This document shows, one piece after another, positions 9,748 through 22,380 of a DNA stretch of 64,000 bases. The position numbers were made by a program, and so were the translations under genes. The notes below the pieces were generated by a model. It saw nothing but the letters and a program-made list of their open reading frames with translations. It was not told the origin of the DNA and did no database searches. The stretch comes from Theocolax elegans (taxonomy: Eukaryota; Arthropoda; Insecta; Hymenoptera; Cerocephalidae), in the NCBI GenBank assembly GCA_026168455.1, contig CM047431.1, forward strand, positions 7,586,943-7,650,942. Direction: 5' to 3'. How positions within the stretch are numbered: the stretch's first letter is position 1; every line of letters begins with the position of its first letter.

Positions 9748-11221
9748 CAGGGGTGGTCAACTCATATATGAAAAATGGCAAATGTAACTTAATTTTTGAG
9801 TCGACCTGTAGACGGCGCTAGCATCAATTTCTAGATGTTGCTGCATGTTATTCCGTATGCGTAGATTGTATATTTCGTACGCGCTTTTTGTTGTATATTA
9901 TAATTTAATAATTGTACACACTTTCTTGTATAATAATGTTAATATTTGTTAATGTTGGCGAAATTATATGTATAAACGATTGTTTAATAAATATTAAAAG
10001 TATTTTAAACCCAAACAGTATTTTTATTTTTCAAATTAAGTTTCAAGGATATGTGGAATACCGAAAATACGTATCCTTTCGGTTTTTTTAGTATTAAAAG
10101 GGATATTATAAAATCCTTACCTTTATTTTTAAACAAAAATTATTGTAATAAACTATTATTTGTTTCATTTAAATTAAAAATAATGTCTCTTGACAAGTCC
10201 TTTTTCAGATTTTTTAATAAATTCCTTACAATTTTTTATGTGTTATTTGTACGTCAATTTTGCCCTAAAAAGAGTACATCTCCGTAATTAGTGTTCCGCA
10301 TCGCCCTAAACAGGTAATTTAAATAATATTGTTTATCCTTGACCCTCACATTTTAAGGTCCTTATATAGAAACCTTCAAGTAAGTTTAATAACTTTACTT
10401 AATTTGTAAAAATATTTTTAACCTTTTTTGAATTGTTATTTTAATTGTATTATTAATTTATAATTGTCGATATATAATTTTAATAAATTATAAGTGCTAA
10501 ATTTTTTAAAAATAATTTGATTAATTATTTATTTTTAAAAATTTATTTTTCTTTTTAAATGTAACATTTTTAATAATTACTTTGTAGTTACATATTGCTA
10601 ATTTAAATTTTTTGTAACATTTATTATATTTAAAATAAATAATATGTAACACAAAATATTTAAATTAGCAATATGTAACAGAAAAGTAATTATTACAAAG
10701 GTTAAACATTAGAAGAAAAATTAATTTTTTAAAAAAGTATTTAATCAAATAATTTAAAATAAATTTTACGAATAAAAAAAAATTCTTCGGGATTTGAACC
10801 CACGATCTTATCGTAAGCACACGATGCAAATACGCGCCTTAACACTCACGGCTACCGTAACATTTCAATAGGTAATGTTAGAAACTTGTATTTAAGGTGC
10901 GCCCCCTGGGGAGCTTAGGGATAGGTTGTATTTGTTTTAATAATTTGTGGTTAACATTCATTTAAATATTCTTAATGTGTCAATTTCATTTTAATAAGTT
11001 TTGTAAAATATTAATTGTGGAAATGGGATGAATTGACTTTTGGTTCCCCTTTTCCTTCAGTTAAATTCATATATCCCGCCGGCGCAACATACAACGAATG
11101 AGAGTGCAATTCAACTGCGCAATCTCGACCTAAGGTATTTAACTACTGGCGCCACCACTTGGCCGACTCAAAAATTAACTAAACCGTTGCCACATTTGTA
11201 AGCTGCTGTTGACCGCCCCTG
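9748..11221. mobile_element. Non-autonomous hAT-like DNA transposon
   Basis: The ends read CAGGGGTGGTCAAC and, on the other strand, CAGGGGCGGTCAAC, and the terminal similarity continues imperfectly for about 80 bp. The 8-bp sequence CCAAGATA is repeated exactly outside both ends (9740-9747 and 11222-11229). An 8-bp duplication with CAGGGG ends is characteristic of hAT elements. The 1474-bp interior has no transposase frame. It contains an inverted repeat (about 10566-10612 with 10654-10700) and a tRNA-like block. It was presumably mobilised by a hAT transposase elsewhere. Confidence 0.82.
10783..10860 (-). ncRNA. tRNA-like (Ser/Leu-type) block inside the hAT-like element
   Basis: On minus, a D-arm-like segment GCCGTGAGTGTTAAGGCG is followed by an anticodon-arm-like stretch, an extended variable arm and a canonical B box GGGTTCAAATCCC. 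Pairing of an acceptor stem is poor, so it is not a working tRNA. It probably came from a tRNA-derived SINE and may still carry a pol III A/B-box promoter. Confidence 0.55.
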
Positions 11222-11229
11222 CCAAGATA

Positions 11230-11635
11230 TATTACTACGATACTTACGCTGATTGCACGCGTACCTGTTCAAACGCGAATCTTATTCGTTGATCATTTTG
11301 TAGTCTAATACTTCCGCGAAGGATTTTAATAAATAAAAACCCGCTATTAGAAAGTAAGACGATTTGTGAAAATTATTTAAAAATTCTGACCGACATCCTT
11401 GACCGAATTGAGTGGCTGTAACTTCAACGAAAGGTAAGGTAATCAAATTTTATTAATATTGGTTTAAAACTCCAAAGGCGGATCTATAATCCCGAGCAAA
11501 TCGTACCTAAATTTATTATAACTTAACACTACGTAAAACAAAAATTTTTAGTTATTTAAATTATATTTACATACAATTTTAGAAACTGAATAATTATATA
11601 AGTCAAATATAATTTTCTTCTACTTTGTTCCGTAT
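11230..11635. other. Intergenic, nothing recognised
   Basis: AT-rich DNA between the hAT-like element and the solo LTR. No open frame of note, no repeat identified. Confidence 0.5.
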
Positions 11636-12802
11636 TGTAACGGTAAACGGTTCACGCGAGACGAAAATCGTACCGATCGCGTGAGTCTACCGTTGAAGAC
11701 GCGTAAGGCGCATGCGCGAGCGCGTCGGAGAGCCGGTGTGCACGACACACCGGCAGTATTGTTCGAACCTCGATCGAGCGCGATTCCGCGAGTAGACGGA
11801 GAGAAAAATAAGAGGAGAGGAAGGAAGTATCGTCTCGCCTACGAGAGAGGCTAGGAGAATCGCGCGCGGAGACGAGAGGAAAATACGGATTCCCGCGTGA
11901 GTGAGACACGCAGCAGAACACGGGTACGAGAGAGGAAGAGAGAGAGTACGAGATCGAAGGACGTGAGACACGCGCCGTCCCCCAGGATCATCTTCAAAGA
12001 TAAAGTAAGTCCTGGCCAGGCAATACCGTGTTTGTCACCACCGAAACGCGAGCGAAATCGGCGACGGGATACGCGCGGTATCCCGACGCGTAAACCATAC
12101 GAGAGGTTAGCCGCTCTCGTCGCGACACTCTCTCGCCCCGTAAATTACGATTACGGCAAACCGGAGCGCTACACACTCCGGCGCGATCGCAACTCAGCGA
12201 TAATCACTGCGAAGCCAGGTAACCGATACCTGGCGAACATAACCTCCTCCCCGAGTAGATCGAGACCGCGAGTCTCGACGCGTATATTGCGGCGGGCGCA
12301 CACACACACACGTTACCGTGTATTTTACATTTTTAGAGGTTACGCGAATAACCTTATTTGCTTTGAGCCAAGGTTCGACCTTGCCTTGGCTCACCATATT
12401 GTAATATTTCTTTTACTTTATTTTCTTTTAATAAATTAATTAACTATCAATAATTCCGAGTAATTATTAATTAACCGGCGATTACTCCCTGTCCCCGAAG
12501 GCGAATACCGCCATGCCCTGCGGGTGTCGTGCATTGCACTTCGCACGACACATAGCTGAGTAGCCGAGTACGAGTATTGACGGAGGATAAGTGTGCACCA
12601 GGTAAGTGCATACATTGTATACAGGGCCAACATCGTCACTCGGAGCTTGAGGCTAGCTCCGGTCGTCCCGAAAGGTAATTTTACCGATTTGCCAGCTGTA
12701 TGGTAAGACAGTTGATCTCGGTATTGCGGTGATTTCCTGTGCATTGGATATATGCACAGGACGAGTATAACCCTCCTGACGTATGAGAATAACCCTGTTA
12801 CA
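11636..12802. mobile_element. Solo LTR (1167 bp) with 4-bp target duplication
   Basis: It starts TGTAACGG and ends CCTGTTACA (TGTAAC/GTTACA inverted pair). The 4-bp direct repeat GTAT lies on both sides (11632-11635 and 12803-12806). The body is CpG-rich in contrast to its flanks, with purine- and pyrimidine-biased stretches and a short (CA)n. The 180-codon plus frame at 11897-12439 is arginine/serine-rich and has no recognisable domain, so it is taken as incidental. No internal Gag or Pol remains on either side, hence solo LTR. Confidence 0.7.
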
Positions 12803-12806
12803 GTAT

Positions 12807-14040
12807 ACTAAAAAAAATGCATTTTAAGTTAGTATGTATATGGTTCATTTTTTACCAATTAATTAATTTTGATCAGATGCCTCTTTTTTAGAAATTAAAA
12901 TATGATATTTTTTACTAAAGATATATTTAAATTGTGATGTTTATAACCCTAAATTATTGAGTTAAAAAGAATAACAAAAATTGATATAACTTATTTACTT
13001 ATTCAAAAATTTTGCAAAATATAAACCAATTACTTAAAATTTAGAAATATAAAACCTAAATAGTTTCAGTAGAAATTTTCCATTTTACATAGAATGATAG
13101 CATGAAATTTTGGATTTATTGTTCTAAAATCTTTCAATTTTGATAGTTGTAAATAAATGTAACTTAAATAACAAAAATATATTTATTTGCAAACATAAAA
13201 TAATGTTCTACGATATGTATAAAATATGACAATAAAACAATACAGCTGCAATTAATTTATTATTACTAATAAAAACAATATTAAAATCATATCACAACAA
13301 AAATATTATATTTTCAGAGTATTCACATTTTCAAATATTAACAAATGCAACAAATAGAAACTCATTTTAATTGCAACCATATTTAAAATAAATTTTTAAT
13401 TATACAATATTAGTAACATTTATTTCATTTATAACATTTTTCTTTCTTATTATGTTTTGTTATTGTTATTATTATTTTAATGACAGTCCCAACTCTGTAA
13501 TTACAGAGGGGAAATTAGATAACCTATATAATACTTATTATGTTTATATTAAAAAACTTAATTTTTATATCTAACGGCCATTTTTTAAAAAGTTTAAATG
13601 CACAGAGTTTGATAAAAATAAGGTAAATGTTACTTTACAAAATTGCTTCATTACGTTGATTTATTGCAAAATAGCAGGAAAAGAAATTTCGATAACATTT
13701 TAGCCTAAAATCTTAGATTGCAATTTGTTATTATTTTTACTTCTGTCATAACTTTACAACGAATTGAATTAAACTTTTTTTCATCATCTATTGGAAAAAA
13801 CATTACCATAATTTAAAAAAAATGTTATTTCCTGTAGACGATATCCAGGTCGTCGCCGTGACCTCCAGGTCATCGGGAAATCATTTACTGGAAGGCAGGT
13901 CGGAGAAAATTAACATAACAAAATAGACGGAGAAAATTTATGTAACGAAATTGCCGGAGAAAATCGGAGAACCGAAGGAAAACTACAACACAAAAATGAC
14001 CGGAGATTTTGCCTTTTCTTTATAATATAGATTTCGGATA
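12807..14040. other. AT-rich intergenic DNA
   Basis: No gene is seen. A 16-bp palindrome (CTCTGTAATTACAGAG) is at 13493-13508. At 13855-14010 the word CGGAGAAAAT recurs several times at irregular spacing beside a GC-richer patch; its meaning is unknown. Confidence 0.5.
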
Positions 14041-14049
14041 AACGTTATC

Positions 14050-15180
14050 TACAAATGGAAGAGGGACATACTTTTTGGGATATATTACCCGGTAATAATT
14101 AGTTTAAAGATTCGTATAATTTTTTATGTAAAGGAATAGCAACAAAACTAACAAGCGAAAAAAATCACGAAATAATTAATTCTTTTAATACAGCTATAAT
14201 CACGTCTGCCTTATATGTAAAAGAAACGATTAGACAATGCGAACGCAAATTAATTACAATAGAACATCCGAAATAATTAATTATTGAACAACAAGACGGC
14301 ATTATTTTAGAAATATTTAGCCTCGTTAATTCTAAATACGTATATGTAGAAAAACATTTCAGAATCTAAATGAATAATAATTTATATCTTGATTAAATAA
14401 CAGAAACATGCAAGGTTTAAAGAGAAACTATCCAGAATTCTTTATACCTTGCACCTCTTTTTTCTGACGAATTTGCATACAATATCATGTAAAAACCAGG
14501 CTACATTACATGAATACCCAAAAGCGTACAAATTCTTCATTTAAAAGAATGCTACGACTAATTACTAGTCTCTTCAGGAAACGAAACATGGTTCTTAACT
14601 CCAAGAACACACATTTTGCTTAAATAAGAGCGCAAGTTGATTGTAATTCAATCATTCTATCGTATTATAAAATTGATAAAAATTAGATAAAATTTTTTAC
14701 CACCAGCAATAAAAGCCAACAAATATTTTTATGCCAGATACAAGAATTGGATGGACTTATGAAAAAGTAAATTCCTTGGCTACGAGAAAATTTATTCACG
14801 AATATACTTGGATCATTTACAAGAAAATCTAATGCTTCCTTTAGAGAAATTACCACTATTGAATACAATAATCAGAGAAATGACAGGAAAGGATGATGTG
14901 CAAGGTATTTCTGTAAATAACTAGTTTGCAAAAAAAACACTATCAAATATTTTATTAAAATCCTGGAACTTGATAATTGAGAAATTTATGGCATGTGGTT
15001 CCCTTTCATCAGTAATAATAATAAGTCTTATAATTTTTCATGTATTAAAATTAATCATTCACACATGTATTCGAAGATATAATTTACATACTATTTGTGG
15101 ATGACCATCACACCATTTAGGAGTTATATTTAGCTCTATTACTTATCAAATGACAACATTAGCAAAAAATGAAAATATAA
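14050..15180 (+). pseudogene. Decayed chuvirus-like glycoprotein gene
   Basis: Several plus-strand pieces, with stops and frame changes between them, follow the order seen in the C-terminal part of glycoproteins of chuviruses (order Jingchuvirales) and of insect retroelements that captured such a gene. There is an ectodomain segment with FWDILPG and a cysteine pair, a middle part, then a long hydrophobic anchor at about 14990-15060 followed by a conserved aromatic/glycine-rich tail. The N-terminal half is missing or unrecognisable, and no polymerase or nucleoprotein is nearby. It could be an endogenous viral element or the env of a BEL/Pao element; no RT was seen next to it. Recognition is from recollection of the family pattern, without a search. 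Confidence 0.5.
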
Positions 15181-15199
15181 AAGAAAAGAACACAAAATA

Positions 15200-16340
15200 A
15201 TTAAAACCATAGAAAAAATTTAAGTAAAAGAAATCAAAATAGAGTCAAGTGTGATTTCCCATTCCATACGTTGCATTCCACCAATTCCACCATTCCTAAT
15301 AAAGGATAAACATTATTGTCAGAAACAAAAATTAATGAAAATTTATGCTTAAAAAAATGAGTCATTAACTGTAACCTTTAAAAATACAATATTACAGCAG
15401 AAATCTGAAACTTTCACAAATAAAACCCATTCATCAAAATTGCATACGAATAATAATCATGGATTATTTTCTTTACAAGTATAAATAAAATTATCTCATA
15501 AATATAAATATTTTTAATTAATTGTTTTTCCATAAGTCTACAAAATATTTTGTTCTCACAATACGCGGAAAGATAATATTAATTGTAAAAGGCGTGTTAT
15601 AACATTTTATTTTATTTAGAACATAATACACATGAGAAAAGAAAAAATTCCACTATTTCCTGCATCAATATTTGTAAAAATTTGATGTACATTACAATTT
15701 CATTGCAATAACTCGGGCCCCGGGTGTTACGTAAACGTAACGTATTAAAAATTATAAATTAGAATTCTACTTTTGTTTTAAAATGATGTCATAAAATTAC
15801 ATTATATAATATTGCAGAAATCCATTGGAAACATAATAATATTATTTAGCGTTATACAGATGGCGTAGGTTAGTCTGATATATAATAAGTAGACCATTAT
15901 AAAATTTATCATCCTGATTACTTAATACACATTAGTATTTATTATACACACAATTAAAAGTAGAAAACACATCGGAATCTATCTTCGAAATCCATCGACG
16001 TTCATCGATCAAACCAAAGTCTAAAGAAAATGCGAAATCAGTATTTTCACAAGTAACCAACATACCTACACAGGTATACATATAAGCGACAATCGAACAT
16101 CGAATAGGCGAAGTCCTGATTCCAAATCAGTTTACGTCTGATTATCGTGCATGATTTTTCCACAATCTATAAATATCATCAAGAAACAAGATTAACCGAA
16201 TCATCAGGCTGCATTTGTGTGAGGACCGAAATTCTAAAAACATATAAGTGAATCATTGATTTTCTTATAAAAGCTTGTCAATACACAATACAATTGATAT
16301 CTTGTATGTACCTCGTATGTACAAATTATAAGATACGTAC
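15200..16340. other. AT-rich intergenic DNA
   Basis: No gene supported. A GC patch at about 15715-15745 contains GGGCCCC and the near-palindrome GTTACGTAAACGTAAC. The rest is low-complexity AT-rich sequence. Confidence 0.5.
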
Positions 16341-17310
16341 AGATTGGAAATGTTTTTCAGAAAACAGATAAAAAGGTTTAGTCACTGGAATTTATTGGCT
16401 CAAAAGTTATTCTAACCTTAAAACGTCAAATATTTCAAGTTTTTTCAACATCAGCTGTGTTTACCGCTATTTATCTCAAAATTTATCAATTTTTACTATA
16501 TAACATTGTACGAATTTCTTCGAAAATTATACACAGTTACTGAAAAATTGTGAAAAAATATGCTTAAGTTTAATCGCCAATAAGTCGAAAAGAAATAGAC
16601 ATAAATACTCAATCTCATATCCATTAAACAGTGGAGATCAAGTAGACAAAGTTTTAAAAAAAAGAAGCTTAAATATCCCAATTTGGACAAAAGTTATGGA
16701 AAAAATAAGAATTAGACGAAATATTTGCCTGAAAAGTCTACCAAATTTTAATACTAAATTTTCATTGAAATTTTATCTAATCTTATCTTTTCCATAACTT
16801 TTGTCCAAATTGGAATATTTGAGCTTCTTTTTGTTTAAAACTATGTCCACTTGATCTCAACTGTTTAATGAATTTAAGCTTGAGTATTTATGTCTATTTC
16901 TTTCCAAGTTATTGGCGATTAAACTTAAGCATATTTTTTCACAATCTTTCATTTCATATGAATTCTTTCATAATTGGGTACCAGGAAATAGCTCTCAAAG
17001 TTGCTACGAAATCAGATTCCTGTAAGGTGGAACCCCTCCTTGTAAGTCAATGTCTCATAAACTATATGTTAATATTGAACTTGAAATAATTGTAACTTTG
17101 ACATAATTGATTTTTTATCCAAAAATCTAAAAAAAGATTGACACAATACCTTTTAACCAGTCTATAGCTTCAAAATGGCCATAAGTCTGTAAAAAGTTAT
17201 GATAATTTAAAGAATTACAACATTTGTTTAGAAATCAATATGTAAGTTATCATGTTAATTTTTGAAATTTTTTTGTGTTTCTTTAAGTTATCGTAACTTT
17301 TTACTGACTT
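16340..17310 (-). repeat. Dispersed AT-rich repeat, copy B (inverted relative to copy A)
   Basis: Read on minus, blocks 17310-16970 and 16500-16345 match copy A at 1410-1920 in the same order, including the hairpin built from GTAAAAAGTTATGATAATTTAAA (17191-17213 with its complement at 17280-17300). About 470 bp of extra sequence, itself a foldback, separates the two matched blocks. The copies are clearly diverged. Confidence 0.6.
16546..16946. repeat. Foldback nested in repeat copy B
   Basis: Arms of about 170 bp (16546-16716 and 16775-16946) are complementary with scattered mismatches around a 58-bp spacer. Both arms can be read as near-identical short peptides on opposite strands, which only reflects the inverted repeat. 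Confidence 0.65.
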
Positions 17311-17339
17311 AAAGCACACTTACAAACTACAGATAGCGT

Positions 17340-19260
17340 GGAAGGCAATAAGAAAGTTAAACAAAGAACAGTGAACAGGAAGTAATAGAAAATATCAGTC
17401 AAGAGGTAGGGAAAGTAAAGAAAGAAATTGAGGTTGCGGTAACAAAGCAGGATAAAACGGATGCACGAAAAAAATCTAATGAAAAGCCAAAATAAACGGT
17501 AACTTCGGAAAAGGTTGAAGTAGTAGCGAGTAACATAGATGTAGGGATTTTAAAAACATGGGTAACTAATATTATTAAGGAGGTTATGGGGGATCAGTTG
17601 GAAAACGTGCTAATAAAAATAGTAGATGCAAGGCTGCAAAATTTACAAGTGGGTAAACAAGTAGAGAACTTAGGTAGGAAAGAAAAAGTAGAAATGGAGG
17701 AAAAAAATAATAGTAGTATAGTAGATTTAGCTGAATAATAGTAGTATACTAGATTTAGCTGAATATAGCGAGTTAAAGAATTCATTGGTAGAAGAATCAA
17801 AACGTAAAGTTACAAATGGTAGTGCGGACGAATTAGGGTCGAGAAAAAGAGAATCTACTCCTAAACGAAGTAAACAATTAGGGCCAAAGAAGTTAGGTTT
17901 CTTAAAGGGCAATTATTTAAATAGCAAGGGAAAGAGAATTTATTATGTTGAGGAAACGGATACAGGTAGTAGTTTGGAAGAGGAAGTCTGACAAAGTAGG
18001 AGAGGTCTGAAAGAGAAAAAGTTAATGCGTAATCAGGTAGATCAGAATCAGGATAGGGACAGGATTAGCGAAAATAGTGATAGTGAGTGAGGCTAAGAAA
18101 CTCCGAGGTTTATAGTACAAGGTGAAAACGTGAATCAACGTCAGAGAAAGGAAAACCAGTTGGGCAGTGTGCAGTGTGTGAAAATGATACAAAACTAGAA
18201 AATCTACTTTTCTGGCGACGGAATGGAGGATCTAGAGGAGCACTTGGCCCAATTACAGGATTGCTATGAAGGAACAATGTATTCTGATATTGAGTCCCTA
18301 AGCGTAATTTCTTGTACACTATCGAAAACTGCGATTAGGTAGTATCGATCGGTAAAAAGAGAGATTAAGACGCTTAAGGAGTTTAAACGCGCAATTAGAC
18401 ATAGATTCATCGAAATTTTAGATAAAGAGGATATTATGGAAGAATTGCTTGGAAGGACTCAAGCAAAGGGAGAGAATATATCTAGTTACTTGTCATGCAT
18501 TAGTTTGATAGTAGGGCATTTTAAGAAACCGCCGCGCGGAAGGTCAGCTTGTCCAATTAATATTCCGTAATCTGTCGTCGGAGTATCGCAAGGTAATGGA
18601 AAACGAACACCTCGATACCTTGGATGATACTGAGAAGTGGAGGCGGAAATGCGAACAGAAGAAGGAGTTAGACAGCCGCTATGTTCCTCCGCCACCCAAA
18701 GAAAAGACTTGGATTCCAGAAGCTGCGCAACAAAGACCTAGGGTACAAGGCAAGGTGGCTAAGGTGGAAGAAAACGAACACGGTTTAGTTGGGACTAAAG
18801 AGAGGCTGAAGCCGGCAAATTCGGATAAGGAGTTGAATAAAAACGCGGTTAAGGCCAAAGTGCAGGTGGAATCGCAGGAGCAGCCAATCACAGCTGCCAT
18901 GGTTGTGGCCAAACAGGCGCCACAACAGAATGCGAGACCACCTGTACAGCAACAAATTGGTGGGTCAAGACGACAAGCAGTTTTAATATTTAAATTTTAA
19001 TAGTAGGGAATTGCCGTCGAATAGGTGGTAGAACCGACCCGAGTAGGGATTATAGAGAAAAGAAAAATTTTGTTAGTAACGGAATTAGGGACAAGAATAG
19101 AGCTATGGCATTTCATGGTCCGTGTTTCGAGTGATAAAAGGTAGGGCATAGGAGTTGTAAGTGTCCGATAGGAGATGTTATTATTGAAAATAACAGGATC
19201 GCAATATATGGAATTGTTCTCTTTGTAAAACAGAGGGTTTAGCATGCCAAGTTTGCAAAA
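17340..19260 (+). pseudogene. gag: Decayed Gypsy-type gag
   Basis: A lysine/glutamate-rich N-terminal part (17340-18170) leads into a capsid-like segment beginning FSGDGMEDLEEHLAQLQD at about 18210. A conserved-looking DTLDDTEKWRRKCEQKKELD follows in frame 18596-19000 and continues to a proline-rich linker, with a degenerate CCHC zinc knuckle (GPCFE, two stops, KVGHRSCKCP) near 19105-19165. At least four stops or frame changes separate these parts. A 31-35 bp tandem duplication lies at 17706-17770. The capsid packages element RNA; this copy is dead. The RT remnant follows downstream in the same orientation. Confidence 0.65.
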
Positions 19261-19669
19261 CCTTGGGAACTACAATTTAACGATTGTCCAAATTATAAAC
19301 AGTTTAGGGCGATGTTGGGAAACGGAAAATCGAGAGTTCAGAAAGGTCCCCTGACTCTCGAATCACGGCAGCAGATCGATAGAGAGATTCCGAATTATTG
19401 TTTTCCAGAGGTAATTTTCAAAGTAGATGTAGGAAAGAAAGATAAGTCTAAGGGTGCGATTCCTACGTCCAAGAGTGGTCTACGGTCGATCAGTAGAGAC
19501 GATCCAGACATTGGTTTAGGAATTAGCACCCGAGACGTTAGGCACCACCAACATAACAGTCCACAATATAGACACCCAAGGAGCAGAGCCTCTTAGGGAA
19601 CGGAACTGCCGGTATTCACCCACAATATTACAAACAAACTATGCGGAGATCGATAGCGTGATATGTGAA

Positions 19670-20085
19670 GGCATCATCAACGGGAAACCAATTACCGCTT
19701 CTTCATTGATTACCGGCAGGTCAACGTTGTCACAAAGAACATCGCTTATTCCATGCAAAACATGGATGATTTATTAGACAAGCTAAGAGGAAGCCGCTAC
19801 ATAAGCAAACATGACCTATCCCAAGCTCATCACCAACTCCTCCGGGTCCAGAAAGCTGAGAAATAACAGCCTATACCCTCTCAGGAAAGGGTCTATTCCA
19901 ATTTACCCGCGTACTCTACGGTCCAGCCAACGCACCTGCAATGTCGCAAGAGATAATGAATAACTTAATAAATCCACATAAAAAACGAATATGTTCGCTT
20001 ATTTGGATGATATAATCATCATAGTTAAAACTTTTCGGGAATACATTCGGTGACTGAAAATAGTTTTAGCATATAAAAGGATATG
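19670..20085 (+). pseudogene. pol: Decayed Gypsy-type reverse transcriptase (N-terminal half)
   Basis: The frame reads DYRQVNVVTKNIAYSMQNMD, then a palm segment RYISKHDLSQAHHQL carrying the first catalytic Asp. After a frame change come FTRVLYGPANAPA and YLDDIIII, the catalytic YxDD box, near 20000-20020. The similarity stops shortly afterwards. RNase H and integrase are absent. Several stops and frame changes make it non-functional. Together with the gag remnant it is one old Ty3/Gypsy insertion. Confidence 0.75.
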
Positions 20086-20522
20086 TCATAGGATCAGTAT
20101 GTTTACTAATTTAGATACTAATAGGTTTGTCATATTTTGAATATATAACTATTTGGATTTGGTTTTGGATTGAGTCCTAAATTAATGAATTTTTCATTTC
20201 TTCTTGTTTTTTACGTGATACATCGTTTTGCGTGCTTTAGCATACGGATTGATATCTCTTAATAAAATATCTAAGGAACTTAATCATTCTAAATCTGTAT
20301 TAGTGTTACTTTTATTATTATATATTTCTGTTCTACTATACATTTCATTATAGAAAATATATAATTGAGCATACTCGTGATTATGATTATGATATACTTG
20401 TCCACATATCTTAATAATTTAGAATCCTGCTCCAGAAAATTTTTTTACTGTAGCGGCTCGCTACATACGCTCGAGCTAATCGAACCTTGAATATTGTCAA
20501 CTGAAATCATGTTAATTATTCG
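20086..20522. other. AT-rich intergenic DNA
   Basis: Nothing recognised between the Gypsy remnant and the MITE; no repeat shared with the rest of the window was seen. Confidence 0.5.
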
Positions 20523-20526
20523 TTAA

Positions 20527-21040
20527 GGGGATGTCGGAGCTATAGCCTCCATCAAAAGCCGCTCGATCTCTCGGTTTCGAATGGCGCTGTAGTCAGGTGT
20601 TGATTTCTACGATAAACGTACTTCAAACATAAATTATAAATTTTACAGCTACATAGAGCTGTTGAAAGATACTTTCCCCCCTAGCTATGACTAAACTTAA
20701 GGTAATTATAATATTACTCTTGGAATCAAATGTTTATTTTTTTAAAGAAATGTGAAATACGTCTCATATTCAATGAATCTATATCTGCCGTAATGCTACA
20801 CGCAACGTATTTCACATTTCTTTAAAAAAATAAACATTTGCTGCCAAGAGTAATATTACAATTACCTTAATTTTAGTTATAGCTAGGGGGGAAAGTATCT
20901 TTCAACAGCTCTATGTAGCTGTAAAATTTATAATTTATGTTTTAAGTACGTTTATCGTAGAAATCGACACCTGACTACAGCGCCATTCGAAACCGAGAGA
21001 TCGAGCGGCTTTTGATGGAGGCTATAGCTCCGACATCCCC
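20527..21040. mobile_element. TTAA-flanked MITE with 236-bp inverted repeats, copy 1
   Basis: Arms 20527-20762 and 20805-21040 are nearly perfect complements around a 42-bp loop. The ends read GGGGATGTCGGAGCTATAGC and its complement, bracketed by TTAA on each side (20523-20526, 21041-21044). TTAA target use points to piggyBac-type mobilisation, though the terminal bases are not the usual CCC. The whole 514-bp unit is repeated at 29321-29833. It has no coding capacity. Confidence 0.88.
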
Positions 21041-21044
21041 TTAA

Positions 21045-22380
21045 TTATAAATAAATAAATTGTATTGAAACACACGCAAACAAACATACGTATACATTCT
21101 CATATACGCCTCCGTCATGACGTCTCTTCGCAAGTCAGGTTTTTCCTAATCCTAAACCTTTTCACCCACGCAAACATAAGTCCCTAAATCGTTTACATAT
21201 TTCGGTATCCTTATGTTGTAATTTTTATGCGCAGTTTTATAGTCATCCGCACGATTCATTTCTTTGCACGTTTCGGGATTCACCCGGTCAATGTTTTTCT
21301 TAATTACCGCATACATCTGGCTCGCATCGCTCGGCGGGTTCACACTTGCAAACCTTTTTATTACCCTTGGAAAACTAACTGTACCGATTATCATCATCCC
21401 TTCCATTCCCTCTGGTAGGTAACCAGCGAAGCAACTTTACATCTGAGGAGGACAGTCACAGTCTAAAACTTTCCCCGAGCGCACTTACTCGGTGGACACA
21501 CACTCGACACTCACTCTAACTCATTGACACGTTTCTAATTAGTCAATAAACATATTTTTTGTGTTCCGTTACATTAATCTTATTATTTCATCCACCCGGC
21601 GCGGAACGACAAACAAATTACTTTAGCACCGAAACTTGCAAAAGCTAAAAAACTGTTGTATTATCTTGTGTTTTGACGAAAATTTATACTATGTTTAGAA
21701 TTATCTGTAGCCAAATTTTTCAATTCTTCTGTAAATGTGGGATTTTCAACAACTTGAAAATAATTTAGTAAAACTAATAGCCCACTCATATGTATAAAAT
21801 TTTTATTTTAATCCAACTTTTTCGTAACCTAATACAACAATCTCCGAATTCATTGCAAATAGATTAAAGACAAATATATTAAACATTCTAACCTTATCTT
21901 TAAATCATTTAACTTACAAGAAATATAATTCAATTTTAAATATTTTGATAAGTGTTTCAAAATATATCTTTAACTTTTTAACTGTTTCGTTACAATAGTA
22001 AGATTTCAATAATGACTTGCTATGTAAAATAAAACTAAAGTGCTTCACAACAATTCATTAAAAATAAATACCATTTGTTCATGTTATATCATTAAAAACT
22101 AAAAAATTCAAAATTACATAATTTTATAATTATTCCTTCATTTAATTGTTTTACAATCAATAGTATTATTGTAAATTTTAAAACAGAATATTTACATTAT
22201 TTAAATTGTTGCATATTGGTATAAATTTAAAGCTCAAATCTTAATAATCGTTCAAACTGAAATTACTTATAATAATTTTACAAATCTAATCTATGACTTT
22301 AATTAGAATGCGGCCGAACGAGCGTTGATTAGTAGATATATATATACTGTGACAATCTGCTTTGCACATATCAACATATT
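21045..22380. other. AT-rich DNA, possible LTR-like remnant at 21050-21600
   Basis: The stretch 21500-21575 holds AATAAA and TTTTTGTGTTCCGTTACA, then CCCGGCGCGGAACGACA, which resembles an LTR end followed by a leader, but no matching start or coding region was found. The remainder (21600-22380) is AT-rich without recognisable content. Confidence 0.3.

Noticed and set aside
10783..10860. Functional tRNA gene
   Set aside because: D- and T-arms are present but the acceptor stem does not pair; better seen as a tRNA-derived repeat.
11897..12439. 180-codon plus frame
   Set aside because: Lies inside the solo LTR, has no domain, and its Arg/Ser bias follows the base composition.
16496..17089. Two similar short frames on opposite strands
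   Set aside because: Their similarity is produced by the inverted repeat at 16546-16946, not by gene duplication.
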